From Candidatus Nitronauta litoralis (GTDB lineage: Bacteria > Nitrospinota > Nitrospinia > Nitrospinales > Nitrospinaceae), in contig CP048685.1 in NCBI GenBank assembly GCA_015698285.1, forward strand, positions 62,001 to 126,000: DNA of 64,000 nucleotides, read 5' to 3'. The notes beneath the pieces were generated by a model. That model saw nothing but the letters and a program-made list of their open reading frames with translations, had not been told where the DNA came from and did no database searches. Made by a program: the position numbers and the translations under genes. Shown here piece after piece: positions 17,871 through 27,382 of this stretch. How positions within the stretch are numbered: position 1 is the stretch's first letter; each line of letters starts with the position of its first letter.

Positions 17871-18839
17871 TTAGTTTTCGCTATCGCGGCTCAGGAGTGC
17901 ATCAACAAATTCTGAGGCGTTGAAGGGTTGCAAATCGTCCGCACCCTCCCCTACTCCAATGAATTTTACCGGCAGCCCCATCGTGTCGGTGATGTTGAGC
18001 AACACCCCGCCTTTGGAAGTTCCGTCTAGTTTGGTCATGATAAGGCCATCCACTCCCAGTGCTTCATGGAACAGTTTGGCCTGGGAAATACTGTTCTGAC
18101 CTATACCGGCATCCAGCACCAGCCAGGTGGCGTGTGGTGCCCCTTCATGAACCTTGCCAATCACGCGCTTGATCTTTTTTAACTCTTCCATGAGGTTGGC
18201 GTTGGTCTGTAAACGCCCGGCGGTGTCCACCAATACCCGGTCCATCTTTCGGGACACTGCCGCTTGCACGGCATCAAAGGCAACAGCGGAAGGATCTGCA
18301 CCGTGAGGTTGGCTGATAATGGATACTCCAGTCCGGTCTGCCCAGGTTTTTAACTGATCAATGGCCGCTGCCCGGAAAGTATCTCCCGCAGCCAGCAATA
18401 CCTTATGACCACCATCATTCCAATGAGAGGCCAATTTCCCTATGGTGGTTGTTTTGCCAGACCCATTGATGCCAATGACCAGGATCACGTAGGGCGCATG
18501 CTCTGAGTAATCTGTCTCTTTTCCCGGTCCTTCCAGAATTTCGACCATCATGGCTTTGAGACGCGCCATGACTTCGTCAGATTCCCGGATCCGGTTTTCC
18601 GACACCTCGGATTCAAGTGCCTCAATAATTTTACTGGTGGTGCCCAGCCCCGCATCGGATACCAACAACGCCTCTTCAATCTCCTGTAGCAGTTCGGGGC
18701 CGACTTTGGCTCGACCCTGCACCAGGTTCTCAAGACTCCCACTGATATTTTTTCGGGTCTTGACAAGGCCTTTTTTCAAACGCGAGAAAAACCCGCCTTT
18801 TGATTCTTCCTGTGTACTTTCAGATTCCATAACACCCAT
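17871..18839 (-). CDS. ftsY: Signal recognition particle receptor FtsY
   Basis: A 322-residue SRP-receptor GTPase that docks ribosome-SRP complexes at the inner membrane for co-translational insertion. The N-terminal helical domain begins GGFFSRLKKGLVKTRKN. GTPase motifs are G1 GINGSGKTTTIGKLA, the insertion box DTFRAAAIDQL, G3 DTAGRLQ and G4 TKLDGTSKGG. The A domain is short (about 20 residues), as in many bacteria outside enterics. GTG, ATG and a further in-frame ATG lie within 12 bases at the start; the first ATG is used. The gene converges on tRNA-Cys with 11 bases between them. Confidence 0.96.
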   Translation of the reverse strand: MGVMESESTQEESKGGFFSRLKKGLVKTRKNISGSLENLVQGRAKVGPELLQEIEEALLVSDAGLGTTSKIIEALESEVSENRIRESDEVMARLKAMMVEILEGPGKETDYSEHAPYVILVIGINGSGKTTTIGKLASHWNDGGHKVLLAAGDTFRAAAIDQLKTWADRTGVSIISQPHGADPSAVAFDAVQAAVSRKMDRVLVDTAGRLQTNANLMEELKKIKRVIGKVHEGAPHATWLVLDAGIGQNSISQAKLFHEALGVDGLIMTKLDGTSKGGVLLNITDTMGLPVKFIGVGEGADDLQPFNASEFVDALLSRDSEN

Positions 18840-18842
18840 CAC

Positions 18843-19482
18843 AAATCATTAGCTTCTGTTGGCAAAAGCGTAGTCTAAATTAAAGGGAACAAAGAAGGAA
18901 GGATATACACATTTGTTTTACACGTTTTCGTAACAATATACAGTTCAAAATCAGGCTAAGGACAGAAAACTCTCAGGTTTCCGAAAACACAACGGGTTTG
19001 CTGGTACAGTTCCCCTTACCAGGCAGAAAAGGAACCCCGTTTTTAAATTCATTTTTCCGAATTGGTTCACCTAAGCTAATACTCAAACAATTCCTGTCCC
19101 CAAAATCCCACAACACCAATCCGCTTCCCCAAGGCCAAAAACTCCTGACCGCACCATTTACGGAGATACTATTCAAGGAATTTAAATTCATAATCTAAAA
19201 AAACATCCTTAACGACATAACTATTTATTTTTTAAATAGTTAATTGGTTTTCTCCGAAAATTTCAACAGTTGAGGAAAGTTCAGGTTCTGTTAAAAAGCC
19301 CGGTAGTATCAAATGAATTGTAACCAGAGAGTCAGAATCTACACAGTTTTAATTTCCTGAATCTACCCATGCCGCAAACAGAAGAGGGATGGGAGTCGAT
19401 TCTCAAGTTTTCTTTGATATTTTCCGATACGAGGCTTAGAATCCCTTTTGAAGTAAAGGGTTAATGGTCACCTTTCACCCTG
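18843..19482. other. Intergenic region of about 640 bp, no gene supported
   Basis: This is an A+T-rich divergent stretch between ftsY and a plus-strand gene. Open frames of about 70 codons exist on both strands near 18973-19198, but they overlap each other, lack ribosome binding sites and have no recognisable composition. I see no strong promoter pair, tRNA or repeat. It probably holds the control regions of both flanking genes. Confidence 0.5.
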
Positions 19483-20106
19483 ATGATTTACTGCATGGAA
19501 ACCAAAACACGGGATACTCCAGACTTATCAAACCCCGTTCGAAATTCAAAACTTCGCCCCAAAAAAATACTGATCATCCAGTCGGCATCCCGTGTTTTCA
19601 AGAAAACTCTCGAGTCCCTTCGAAATGAATTTCCGGAGGCAACTTTCACAATCCTGACCGCGCATCCAGACGAGATGAAAGATAGTCTGGTTGGGAGTGC
19701 GGATTACCAGATTCTGCCCCTTCCTGAGGGCAAACACATATCTATTTTTTCTTACGGGATCGGAAAACGAAAATATTTGCATGAACAAAATTTTGACCTT
19801 GCAGCCGTTTTGTACAATATCGAAAAAGGCTGGGGTTACGCCAATGTCGAATCCCTGGCCTGGTCCACCGGTGCGAAAGAAATACGAGGCTATTTTCCGG
19901 CCGGGACATTTAAACACCTGACTTTAAGTCAGATTTTTAAAAACAGGTTGCGGGAACAAACAGCGATAGGATGGGTTGCCCTCAACATTCTGACCGCCTT
20001 TATTCAATTAGTCATTGTCGGCTTTTCCATGGCAGGAGAAGCTGGTTATCGACGCATTTTTGCAAAAAGGTCTTCCAGCACCAAACCAAAAGGTTCCTCT
20101 GAATGA
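19483..20106 (+). CDS. Unknown protein, partner of a radical SAM gene
   Basis: A 207-residue protein. After a polar start the segment RPKKILIIQSASRVFKKTLE, then LRNEFPEATFTILTAHP, has the look of the N-terminal half of GT-B glycosyltransferases (heptosyltransferase/GT9 style), where 'ILII..S.' opens a Rossmann fold. The rest, including a hydrophobic stretch near residue 165 (GWVALNILTAFIQLVIVGFS) that may anchor it to the membrane, does not complete such an enzyme. Its stop overlaps the start of the radical SAM gene (ATGA), so the two are translationally coupled. The start may be the ATG at 19483 or 19495. Function is unknown. Confidence 0.6.
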   Translation: MIYCMETKTRDTPDLSNPVRNSKLRPKKILIIQSASRVFKKTLESLRNEFPEATFTILTAHPDEMKDSLVGSADYQILPLPEGKHISIFSYGIGKRKYLHEQNFDLAAVLYNIEKGWGYANVESLAWSTGAKEIRGYFPAGTFKHLTLSQIFKNRLREQTAIGWVALNILTAFIQLVIVGFSMAGEAGYRRIFAKRSSSTKPKGSSE

Positions 20107-21851
20107 ACATCGTCGTAGCAAATTCCGTCGGGGTAGACCAAAACGGATACCATTTGGTACACGTTCCTTCGCGCTGGTCGCTCGGTGTCAAAAATCATAC
20201 TAATTGTGGGTACTACCCCTGGGAACTGGCCTACACTTCCAGCCTGCTGAAGCGGGAAACGAATCACAACGTAAAATTCCTGGACGGTATTCTAAATGGC
20301 TGGGATTTTGAAACTTACTTCACCCATCTGGAAAAGGAACAGCCAGACTGGCTGATCATGGAAAGCTCTTCGCGCACCTGGGGTGAGGATAAACGGCTTG
20401 CACAGGCAGCTCAAAAAGAGTTTGGCACCCGGGTGATTTTCACAGGTCAACACCCGATGGCGCGTCCCGAGGAAGTCTCCCAGGTAGCAGAACATGTCTG
20501 CCTCGGTGAATACGAATTTACTGTGCTCGATATAATTAGTGGCAAAGAGGCCGCAGGTCTTCCCGGGGTTTATCCGAATGAACGAGCCGGTCTGATTGAT
20601 GTGAACGCTCTGCCTTTCCCTGAAGACAATGACGTCAGCCGGATGGATTACCACGAACCCAATTGTATTTATCGGCAAATTCAAATGTATGGCTCGCGTG
20701 GATGCCCCAGGCGTTGCAATTTTTGCGCAGCGGCTACCCTGTATTACGATGAACTCAACTGGCGCCCGCGAGATGTCCACGATGTCGTCAAAGAAATCGG
20801 CACCCTTCATTCAAAATATCCTGAGATGGAAGGGGTCTTCTTTGATGAAGAAGCGCACAACATCCGGCCCAGCTACAATATCGCACTGGCCCAGGCTATC
20901 AGAGCTGAAGGGCTGGGCCACCTCAAATACGAAGCTATGTGCGAATACGCATCGCTGGACCCGGAGGCTATGCGTGAAATGAAACAGGCCGGGTATTATA
21001 AAATCCGATTTGGTATTGAAACCGGCAGCGATGCTGTAGCCGGATCCATGACTCTAGGAAAAAAACACGACCTCGAAAAAATGTGGCGCATGCTGAGAGT
21101 GGGAAAAGATCTCGGACTTATGTTTTACGGTACCATCAGTGTCGGGGGTCTCGGTTCCAGTGAGGAGGAAGACCGTAAAACCGTTGACCTGGTTTATGAC
21201 CTCACCAGCCTCGGGCTTTTGGACGAAGTTCAGGTTTCAATCAACACCCCTCAGCCAGGGACGGATTTCTACGAAAGCGTGAAGGCTAAAGGGTGGTTGA
21301 AACAGATCGAAAGTTACGACGATTTTGATGGCAATGGCCAGGTTTGTGTGAACTACCCCCACTACCCTGCGGAAAAAATCCAGGCATCTTTTCAAGCTGC
21401 CCTGCAGGCATTCGACAGGGGAAAAGAAAAAGCCCGCAGCGCATCTTTAAAATCAGAACTTGAAAAATCTCTAAACCCAATCAAACCTGGAAGTCGTGTC
21501 CTGACTTTACGAAGCGTTCGGACATGGATGATTTCTATCCTTCTGGACACGTTACAAAACAAGGCTGGCCAGGCAACCGATCTGCTGGGGCAGAACGTTA
21601 TCCTCGATCATTTCAATGAACACCCTGCGGTACGTAAAACTTTCTCCTATGGAGATGGTTTTTTCTCCCCAGAACAATTTCCACCTGAACTCGAATCCAG
21701 AATCAGGCAGGCCGCTTACGACTGGGTCATTGTACCGATGGCCAACCACCATATGGAGGGTTACGCCAATGCCCTTGGTGTAGCTCGTAAACTAGGCGCT
21801 TCCCATCTTCTGGGAGTGTTTGCAGATGGTTCATCAAAAGAATTAGCCTGA
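20103..21851 (+). CDS. B12-binding-type radical SAM protein
   Basis: A 582-residue enzyme. The N-terminal 170 residues resemble a cobalamin-binding Rossmann-like domain (PDWLIMESSSRTWGED, VIFTGQHPMARPEEV), though no clear DxHxxG motif is visible. The radical SAM core follows with GSRGCPRRCNFCAAA (CxxxCxxC cluster site near residues 202-209), then FFDEEAHNIRP and FGIETGSDAVAGSMTLGK, typical of the methyltransferase-like Elp3/MiaB-NifB fold group. The last 130 residues are an extra domain of unknown type. Substrate is unknown. It overlaps the preceding gene by four bases, and its stop is only four bases from the convergent FG-GAP gene. Confidence 0.82.
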   Translation: MNIVVANSVGVDQNGYHLVHVPSRWSLGVKNHTNCGYYPWELAYTSSLLKRETNHNVKFLDGILNGWDFETYFTHLEKEQPDWLIMESSSRTWGEDKRLAQAAQKEFGTRVIFTGQHPMARPEEVSQVAEHVCLGEYEFTVLDIISGKEAAGLPGVYPNERAGLIDVNALPFPEDNDVSRMDYHEPNCIYRQIQMYGSRGCPRRCNFCAAATLYYDELNWRPRDVHDVVKEIGTLHSKYPEMEGVFFDEEAHNIRPSYNIALAQAIRAEGLGHLKYEAMCEYASLDPEAMREMKQAGYYKIRFGIETGSDAVAGSMTLGKKHDLEKMWRMLRVGKDLGLMFYGTISVGGLGSSEEEDRKTVDLVYDLTSLGLLDEVQVSINTPQPGTDFYESVKAKGWLKQIESYDDFDGNGQVCVNYPHYPAEKIQASFQAALQAFDRGKEKARSASLKSELEKSLNPIKPGSRVLTLRSVRTWMISILLDTLQNKAGQATDLLGQNVILDHFNEHPAVRKTFSYGDGFFSPEQFPPELESRIRQAAYDWVIVPMANHHMEGYANALGVARKLGASHLLGVFADGSSKELA

Positions 21852-21855
21852 ACAA

Positions 21856-23052
21856 TCAGCTTGGTTCGGCTTCAGGTTCAGGTTCAGGCTGGTAAATCGA
21901 AAAACCCTGAGGCAGGTTGCGCTTGGTCAGAACATTGATCATGTTCTTATCACGGCAGGATACAGCGATATCCATTTTGCCATCCTTGTTAAAATCCCCC
22001 ACCACTATACCCTGAGGATACTCTTCAACACGATGCTCCTTGGCCGGATAAGTGAACGTTCCGTCACCAAACCCCAGCAAGACTGAAATCGTATCATTAG
22101 TTGCATTTGATATCGCAAGATCCGGAATATTGTCACCTGTAAAGTCATAGGAAGCGACAAACTTTGGAAACTCCCCGGCAGAAAAATCTTCAAGTGCCTT
22201 AAAGGTACGATCCTTATTGTTGAGGATCATGGTGATGGCATGGAATGAGTTGCTGGAAGTGAGCAAATCCATGTAACCGTCATTATTGGCATCAAGGTTA
22301 ATTATCGTTAGCGGCTGCCTTCCTCCTCTAAATAGATTTGAAGGCAGAAATTTTCCTCCGCCTTTACCCCAGAACAATTGGATACCCGTTTTCCCTGTCC
22401 CGGCCAGAGCCACCGCCATATCCAGAATGCCATCGTTATCATAATCACCGGAAATGATTCCTGTAGGCTGCCCTTTGACGGGGTGATGTTCTGGCTCGCT
22501 GAATAAACCGTTGCCCTTTCCCCACAAAAATGCCACTTTGTGGAACCGTAGAGAGACCACCAGATCCGTCAGCCCATCACCATTAAAATCCGCCGCGGTA
22601 AGATTGATTGGAATCTTTCCGGGTTTGAGGATTTCTCCCGTATCGCGGAAAGAGTTTCCTGTATTTATAAAAACGTGAATCGTCTGATCCTGGTAATTCA
22701 GTTCAGCAAAGTCCGGAAGCTTATCGTTGTTGAAATCTGCAACCGCGATACAGATCGGGTCTGCTCCTGCCTTGAGCTTGATTCCTTCCTTGAAAGAACC
22801 ATCCCCATTGCCTTTTAAATACGACAGGGTATGCTCAGCGCTATTGGCTACCAGCAGATCCAGATTGCTATCATTATTAAAATCATCGGAAACGAGAAAC
22901 GAGGGTTCCTTTCCGGTATCCGCTACTCCTGACAGGAGAAACAATCTGGGAATTTTTAGTTTCTTTTTTGGGGGCTTGGAATCGGAACAGGCCAAAAGGC
23001 TGAGGCCGAAAATAAGCACTGCGAAAGATAAAAACAACTGTTTAATTTTCAT
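21856..23052 (-). CDS. FG-GAP/VCBS repeat lipoprotein
   Basis: About 398 residues from the ATG at 23052, which gives a lipoprotein signal peptide (MKIKQLFLSFAVLIFGLSLLA-C), whereas the longer frame would bury it. The mature protein has about seven FG-GAP/VCBS repeats, each with a calcium-loop-like DFNNDxxxD motif (DFNNDSNLDLLVANS, DFNNDKLPDFAELN, DFNGDGLTDLVVS, DYDNDGILDMAVA, DFTGDNIPDLAIS, DFNKDGKMDIAVS). This predicts a beta-propeller on the outer membrane or cell surface. It ends in a short Glu-Pro tail (PEPEPEAEPS). The role is unknown; such propellers often mediate adhesion. Confidence 0.85.
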   Translation of the reverse strand: MKIKQLFLSFAVLIFGLSLLACSDSKPPKKKLKIPRLFLLSGVADTGKEPSFLVSDDFNNDSNLDLLVANSAEHTLSYLKGNGDGSFKEGIKLKAGADPICIAVADFNNDKLPDFAELNYQDQTIHVFINTGNSFRDTGEILKPGKIPINLTAADFNGDGLTDLVVSLRFHKVAFLWGKGNGLFSEPEHHPVKGQPTGIISGDYDNDGILDMAVALAGTGKTGIQLFWGKGGGKFLPSNLFRGGRQPLTIINLDANNDGYMDLLTSSNSFHAITMILNNKDRTFKALEDFSAGEFPKFVASYDFTGDNIPDLAISNATNDTISVLLGFGDGTFTYPAKEHRVEEYPQGIVVGDFNKDGKMDIAVSCRDKNMINVLTKRNLPQGFSIYQPEPEPEAEPS

Positions 23053-23166
23053 AGTTTTGCCTTTGGAAAAGCAGGAGAATATCATACCGTTCGCCACTTC
23101 ACAATATGGATAAGAAGCACGCTGTTCCGGGTTCTGATCCTGCTTCCCTCTGTTCGGAGATTGCGT

Positions 23167-24696
23167 TTATTTATCAGCATTCACAGCCTGTCGATAAAAA
23201 TAATTGAGCATGCCCTTGAAAATATAGGTGTGGAAGCTTTGCATGAATCCCCAATATAATTGGCCCCAGAAACGGTACGGAATAAAATGAGCTTTCAGAG
23301 TAAGACGGGTGCCACCAGAGGATAAAGGTACCAGACTGAATTGTAACCAGGAAAACCCAGGCGACATCAACTCAGCTCTCAATAATAATTCCCTTGGCGG
23401 CTCCAGGATTTCGACCCGCCAGAAATCCACAGAATCTCCCAATCGCAATTCCTGGTCATCACGCCTGCCACGATGCAGCCCGACCCCCCCCAGGAGCCGG
23501 TCAATCCAACCTCGAATTTCCCACAAAAAGTTTCCGTGCAACCAACCATGCTTTCCACCAATCCGGCACACGATATCGAAAACTTTTTGGGGCTCTTCTG
23601 GAATGTCGATAGAATGCTCATCAATCACAAAATCTGTGGACTCATACTCGCAAATCGGCATTAAATCTCCCATATTTTCAGGAGGAACGTCGGTCCAATG
23701 GGAAAATACTTTCCTGTTTTTTTCTTTTTCAAGAGCCCAAATTACAGCAGTATTAAAATCAAGTGGTTCGAAGGGAATTAACTCCCGTACATAATTATCC
23801 GGGCATACCACATCGGTACGTAAACTCTCCAGCAAAAGAGTCACAATATTTACTGAAACAGGGCTGATCAAATGCATCCACCAGCCAAATATCCGAATCA
23901 TAATAAAAACAGGAACAGGCACCCACCCAACATCGATAAAACCAATCTTTCGTTTCATGATTTTGGCGAATCGTTTCACCAGTTCCCGATAGGTCAATAC
24001 GTCCTGGCCACCAATAGGGTATTTCCCGGTTTCCAAATCGGGTAACTCCATTAGTCCAACCAGATACTTAATGACATCCCGGACTGCGATCGGTTGGCAC
24101 CTGGAGTTAAACTCTGAAAGAAAAGGAATCCACCGGTGATGTAAAACAAGTGACTTGATAAGTTCGTACGATGCACTACCTGTCCCCAGAATAATTGCCG
24201 CTCGCACCCTCACCACAGTGCACCGGGCTTCAGACAAAATGGCACCGACTTCAATACGGCTTGAAAGGTGAGGTGAAATCTCCTTACTGGTTTCTCCCAG
24301 TCCCCCCAGATAAACAATTCGTTCTAATTCCCATTTGTTGGCAGCTTGAACAAAATTGCGCGCCACTTCCTTTTCAGCCCCGCTAAACTCTCTTTTGTCG
24401 AGTCGGAGGCTATGCATCAGATAATAAGCAACTTCCATTCCTTCCATCGCTCTATCCAGTTGTTCCGGGTTGCGACCATCAGCATACACATACTCAAGGT
24501 TTGGATGTTTAAGAATGGGAGCCACGGTTTGGGTACGCAACATACATCGGACTCGATACCCTCTAAACAAGAGTTCCGGAACAAGACGCCGCCCAACATA
24601 ACCATTTGCCCCAGTCACTAGAACACGAGTGTCCGGCGGTAACGGTTTGGTGGGAAGATCATCGGTGTAATGGTAATTTACTTTTTCCGGGTCCAT
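23167..24696 (-). CDS. NAD(P)-binding SDR family protein with DUF2867-type C-terminus
   Basis: A 509-residue protein. The N-terminal 300 residues are an NmrA/extended SDR Rossmann domain: VLVTGANGYVGRRLVPELL has the GxxGxxG nucleotide loop, and YADGRNPEQL and VYLGGLGETS follow as in complex-I-assembly-like SDRs. The last 170 residues form a SRPBCC-like domain of the DUF2867 type (HGWLHGNFLWEIRGWIDRLLGG, LRLGDSVDFWRVE, FIPYRFWGQLYWGFMQSFH). Proteins with this layout are common but of unknown substrate. No partner is evident; it shares its orientation with the FG-GAP and MBL genes. Confidence 0.85.
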   Translation of the reverse strand: MDPEKVNYHYTDDLPTKPLPPDTRVLVTGANGYVGRRLVPELLFRGYRVRCMLRTQTVAPILKHPNLEYVYADGRNPEQLDRAMEGMEVAYYLMHSLRLDKREFSGAEKEVARNFVQAANKWELERIVYLGGLGETSKEISPHLSSRIEVGAILSEARCTVVRVRAAIILGTGSASYELIKSLVLHHRWIPFLSEFNSRCQPIAVRDVIKYLVGLMELPDLETGKYPIGGQDVLTYRELVKRFAKIMKRKIGFIDVGWVPVPVFIMIRIFGWWMHLISPVSVNIVTLLLESLRTDVVCPDNYVRELIPFEPLDFNTAVIWALEKEKNRKVFSHWTDVPPENMGDLMPICEYESTDFVIDEHSIDIPEEPQKVFDIVCRIGGKHGWLHGNFLWEIRGWIDRLLGGVGLHRGRRDDQELRLGDSVDFWRVEILEPPRELLLRAELMSPGFSWLQFSLVPLSSGGTRLTLKAHFIPYRFWGQLYWGFMQSFHTYIFKGMLNYFYRQAVNADK

Positions 24697-24802
24697 GAAA
24701 CCACATGGGTTGGTTACTCTTATTCAGCACTGAATATCTATTTTTTAAACTTTAATTTTCGAGGGAACACCGACCCTACGTTTTCCTATGCAAGGCTCGA
24801 GG

Positions 24803-25636
24803 TTAATTGCGGTGACAGAAAAAGGGGTTATGACGATTTTCTTCACCAACGGTAGTAGCAGGCCCGTGCCCCGGATGCAAAACCGTTCTATCAGGAAGAC
24901 TGAGTAACTTTTCGGTAATTGAATCATACAGATCCCGCCAGGAAGAATTAGCCCTCCCCATGGAACCTGCAAATATACAATCTCCGGAAAAAACCGTATT
25001 ATGGATTTTGTAGGATACGCCTCCCGGCGTATGCCCCGGAGTGTTTAAAGTTTCTATTATTAACTGTCCCAGTATTAATTCGCCTTCATCTTTAATCACT
25101 CTAAGGTCTCGACTACCCCGCGGCTTAGGCTCCATTTTTCCAATCCAGGTCGGACACTCAAAAGCCTTGTCCAGCTCTCCCAACCCCCAGGCGTGATCGG
25201 GGTGATTATGAGTCAGCAGGATGCGGGATACGTTCACATTTTTTTCACGCACTGTTTTGATGATCGTTTCAGGGTTGGCCCCTGTGTCAATCACCACAGA
25301 TTCTTTCGTTTTCGGACAGGTAACGAGATAGCATTTAACCGGATAAGCACCCATAAAAACTTCCATACAAGTTAGCTCGAATGAGGGATCGACCACCGGT
25401 GTTTTTGGAACCCATTGTTCCCTGGCAATGATCTTCAATGCTGTCGCATCGAGATCCAGGACTTTTGCCAGTTCAACTATCTGGTCATCCCGAGGAGTCA
25501 GTTCATACCGTTCCATCCGGTCGATTTCGGATTCCGGTATTCCGGCAGCCCGCGCCAGGTCCCGCTGAGACATCGCCTTGCCGTCCCGGGCCTTTTGTAG
25601 AAGATCACCAAACTCGTCTTCAAGTGAAAGCGTCAT
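24803..25636 (-). CDS. XRE helix-turn-helix fused to a metallo-beta-lactamase hydrolase
   Basis: A 277-residue protein with two domains. Residues 1-72 are a Cro/XRE-type DNA-binding domain (MSQRDLARAAGIPESEIDRM, the turn and recognition helix, then LTPRDDQIVELAKVLDLD). Residues 85-277 are a metallo-beta-lactamase fold of the glyoxalase II-like group: LLTHNHPDHAWG is the HxHxDH zinc site, NTPGHTPGGVSY gives the next His, FSGDCIFAGSMGRAN the bridging Asp, and LHPGHGPATT the last His. The zinc ligands look complete, so it is probably an active hydrolase. It starts about 210 bp from the divergent pentapeptide gene. Confidence 0.85.
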   Translation of the reverse strand: MTLSLEDEFGDLLQKARDGKAMSQRDLARAAGIPESEIDRMERYELTPRDDQIVELAKVLDLDATALKIIAREQWVPKTPVVDPSFELTCMEVFMGAYPVKCYLVTCPKTKESVVIDTGANPETIIKTVREKNVNVSRILLTHNHPDHAWGLGELDKAFECPTWIGKMEPKPRGSRDLRVIKDEGELILGQLIIETLNTPGHTPGGVSYKIHNTVFSGDCIFAGSMGRANSSWRDLYDSITEKLLSLPDRTVLHPGHGPATTVGEENRHNPFFCHRN

Positions 25637-25843
25637 CCTGATCCCTGAATTATAGGTATTTCATTATACAGTACTCCTCATTAAACCCTGTTCAGCCCCC
25701 TATCTGCTCTGCGTTTCAGAATTTCCGTATTCTCCCCCTTGCGTTCCGTTCAACCGTGGGCTATGGTTCTAGTTTGCATTCAATCTAAACTATCGATTTT
25801 AGAGCCGAAAACCCGGCTACCTAATAGCATAAAGGAAGTAATC

Positions 25844-27340
25844 ATGCCCGACCTGACCCGGGAAGAAGTAGAAGAACTGCTCGAAAAAATGCGGGAAATC
25901 CGCGAACGGGAAGAAGAGGAAGCGGAACAGGAAGATTCGGCAAAACCCGAAGAAGAAACATCAGAAGAAGCCCCTCCTGCAGATGATAAAGAAATTGCTG
26001 CATCCACAACCGAATCAACGGAAGACGAGGCAACTGAAAAAGAAGGCGAAACCGAGGATGAAGTATCCAGTGGAGAAGACGGGGAACCCGAAGAAGAAGG
26101 TGAGCCTGAAGAAGAGCGCCCCACCCTTTCCGATCTTGATCTGGAAGGTCTTGATCTTTCCGGTCTGCAATTTTACGGAATAGACATGATCGGAACAAAA
26201 TTGAAGGGTTGCGACCTGCACGATGCAGACCTGTCCGAGTCCAATATGGAAAACGCAGAGATGGTTGAAGCCAATTTACAGGATGCCATTCTGATCTCGA
26301 CCTGCCTCAAAGGTGCAAAACTTAACAAAGCCAACCTGGAACGCGCAGACATGCGCAAATCAGAATTTCATGAAGCCGACCTGACAGAAGCCAATCTGAT
26401 GGAATCGGAAATGGGGAAGGCGAGGTTCATCAGGGCGGTATTGACTAAAGCAAACATGACAGGAGCTGATCTCAACCGCTCCAACTTCAAAGGAGCAGAC
26501 ATGCGCCATGTCGATCTGTCAGATTCAAAAATGGCCGCTGCCAACTTTTTTGAGGTGAATTTTACCGATGCCAATCTGACAAGAGCCCAGATCAAGGGAG
26601 CCCGACTGGCACAGGCATTGTTCAAAAACACTAAAATGATGCGTGCCGATCTGACGGGCGCTGATCTTTCCGATTGTAAAATTCTGGGAGTCGATCTCAG
26701 CAGATCAAAATTCAATGGCTCCATTCTAAGACGGGCCACACTGGACGGTTCCAACCTTACAGAATCTGTGCTCGATATCGCCGACTGCCATCAGGCCAGC
26801 CTGGTAGGAGTTGTTTTGGAAGGTGCAAAAATGCAACGCATTAAACTAAACGAGGCCACCCTAAAGAATGCCAGACTTGCCGGAGTAGATCTCACGCGTG
26901 CGCGTCTCAATCAGACACAGCTCGAAAGTGTCGACCTGAGTGGCGGGATTTTAAAAGGAGCCGATTTCTCTGAAGCCAATTTGGAAAATGCCGATCTCAG
27001 CAGAGCCAATTTAAATGAAGCAATACTCAACCGGGCACGTGCCAAAAATTCCTTTTTTACAGGTGCCGATTTAAGACAGACCCAGGCGGAAGAGGCAGAT
27101 ATGGAAAATGCGGATTTCGCAGGATCACGGATCAATAGGGCAAATTTTAAAGGAGCCCGTTTGGTAAACTCTGATCTTCATCGCGCTGCACTCGATCAGG
27201 CTGATTTCTCGAAAGCCGATTTGAGCAAGGCCAACCTGAATGGAGCCAAACTCTATCGGGCCAATCTCACCGGAGCCAATACCAAAGGCGCAACTTTTGA
27301 GGGTGCCGACCTCACCGAAATTGAAGGGTATACAGGGTAG
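25844..27340 (+). CDS. Long pentapeptide-repeat protein with an acidic N-terminus
   Basis: A 498-residue protein from the ATG at 25844, which has AAAGGAAG seven bases upstream; the frame is open further back without a better start. Residues 1-95 are Glu-rich, low complexity and probably coiled or disordered. From about residue 100 to the end there are some 75 pentapeptide units of the A(D/N)Lxx kind, interrupted once or twice (for example ADLTGADLSDCKILGVDLSR). This predicts a right-handed quadrilateral beta-helix of about 18 turns. Short members of the class (Qnr, MfpA) mimic DNA for gyrase, but this is far longer and has a different N-terminus, so that role is not implied. There is no signal peptide. 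Confidence 0.88.
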   Translation: MPDLTREEVEELLEKMREIREREEEEAEQEDSAKPEEETSEEAPPADDKEIAASTTESTEDEATEKEGETEDEVSSGEDGEPEEEGEPEEERPTLSDLDLEGLDLSGLQFYGIDMIGTKLKGCDLHDADLSESNMENAEMVEANLQDAILISTCLKGAKLNKANLERADMRKSEFHEADLTEANLMESEMGKARFIRAVLTKANMTGADLNRSNFKGADMRHVDLSDSKMAAANFFEVNFTDANLTRAQIKGARLAQALFKNTKMMRADLTGADLSDCKILGVDLSRSKFNGSILRRATLDGSNLTESVLDIADCHQASLVGVVLEGAKMQRIKLNEATLKNARLAGVDLTRARLNQTQLESVDLSGGILKGADFSEANLENADLSRANLNEAILNRARAKNSFFTGADLRQTQAEEADMENADFAGSRINRANFKGARLVNSDLHRAALDQADFSKADLSKANLNGAKLYRANLTGANTKGATFEGADLTEIEGYTG

Positions 27341-27382
27341 AAAACCCGACCCCGACCTGTAGACTCAGGAAGCAGTTTCAAT

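Noticed and set aside
18973-19198. Overlapping frames of about 70 codons on both strands before the radical SAM pair
   Set aside because: Mutually overlapping, without ribosome binding sites, in A+T-rich sequence.
25780-26198. Ser-rich and Leu/Arg-rich frames on the minus strand
   Set aside because: They are mirror readings of the Glu-rich start of the pentapeptide protein.
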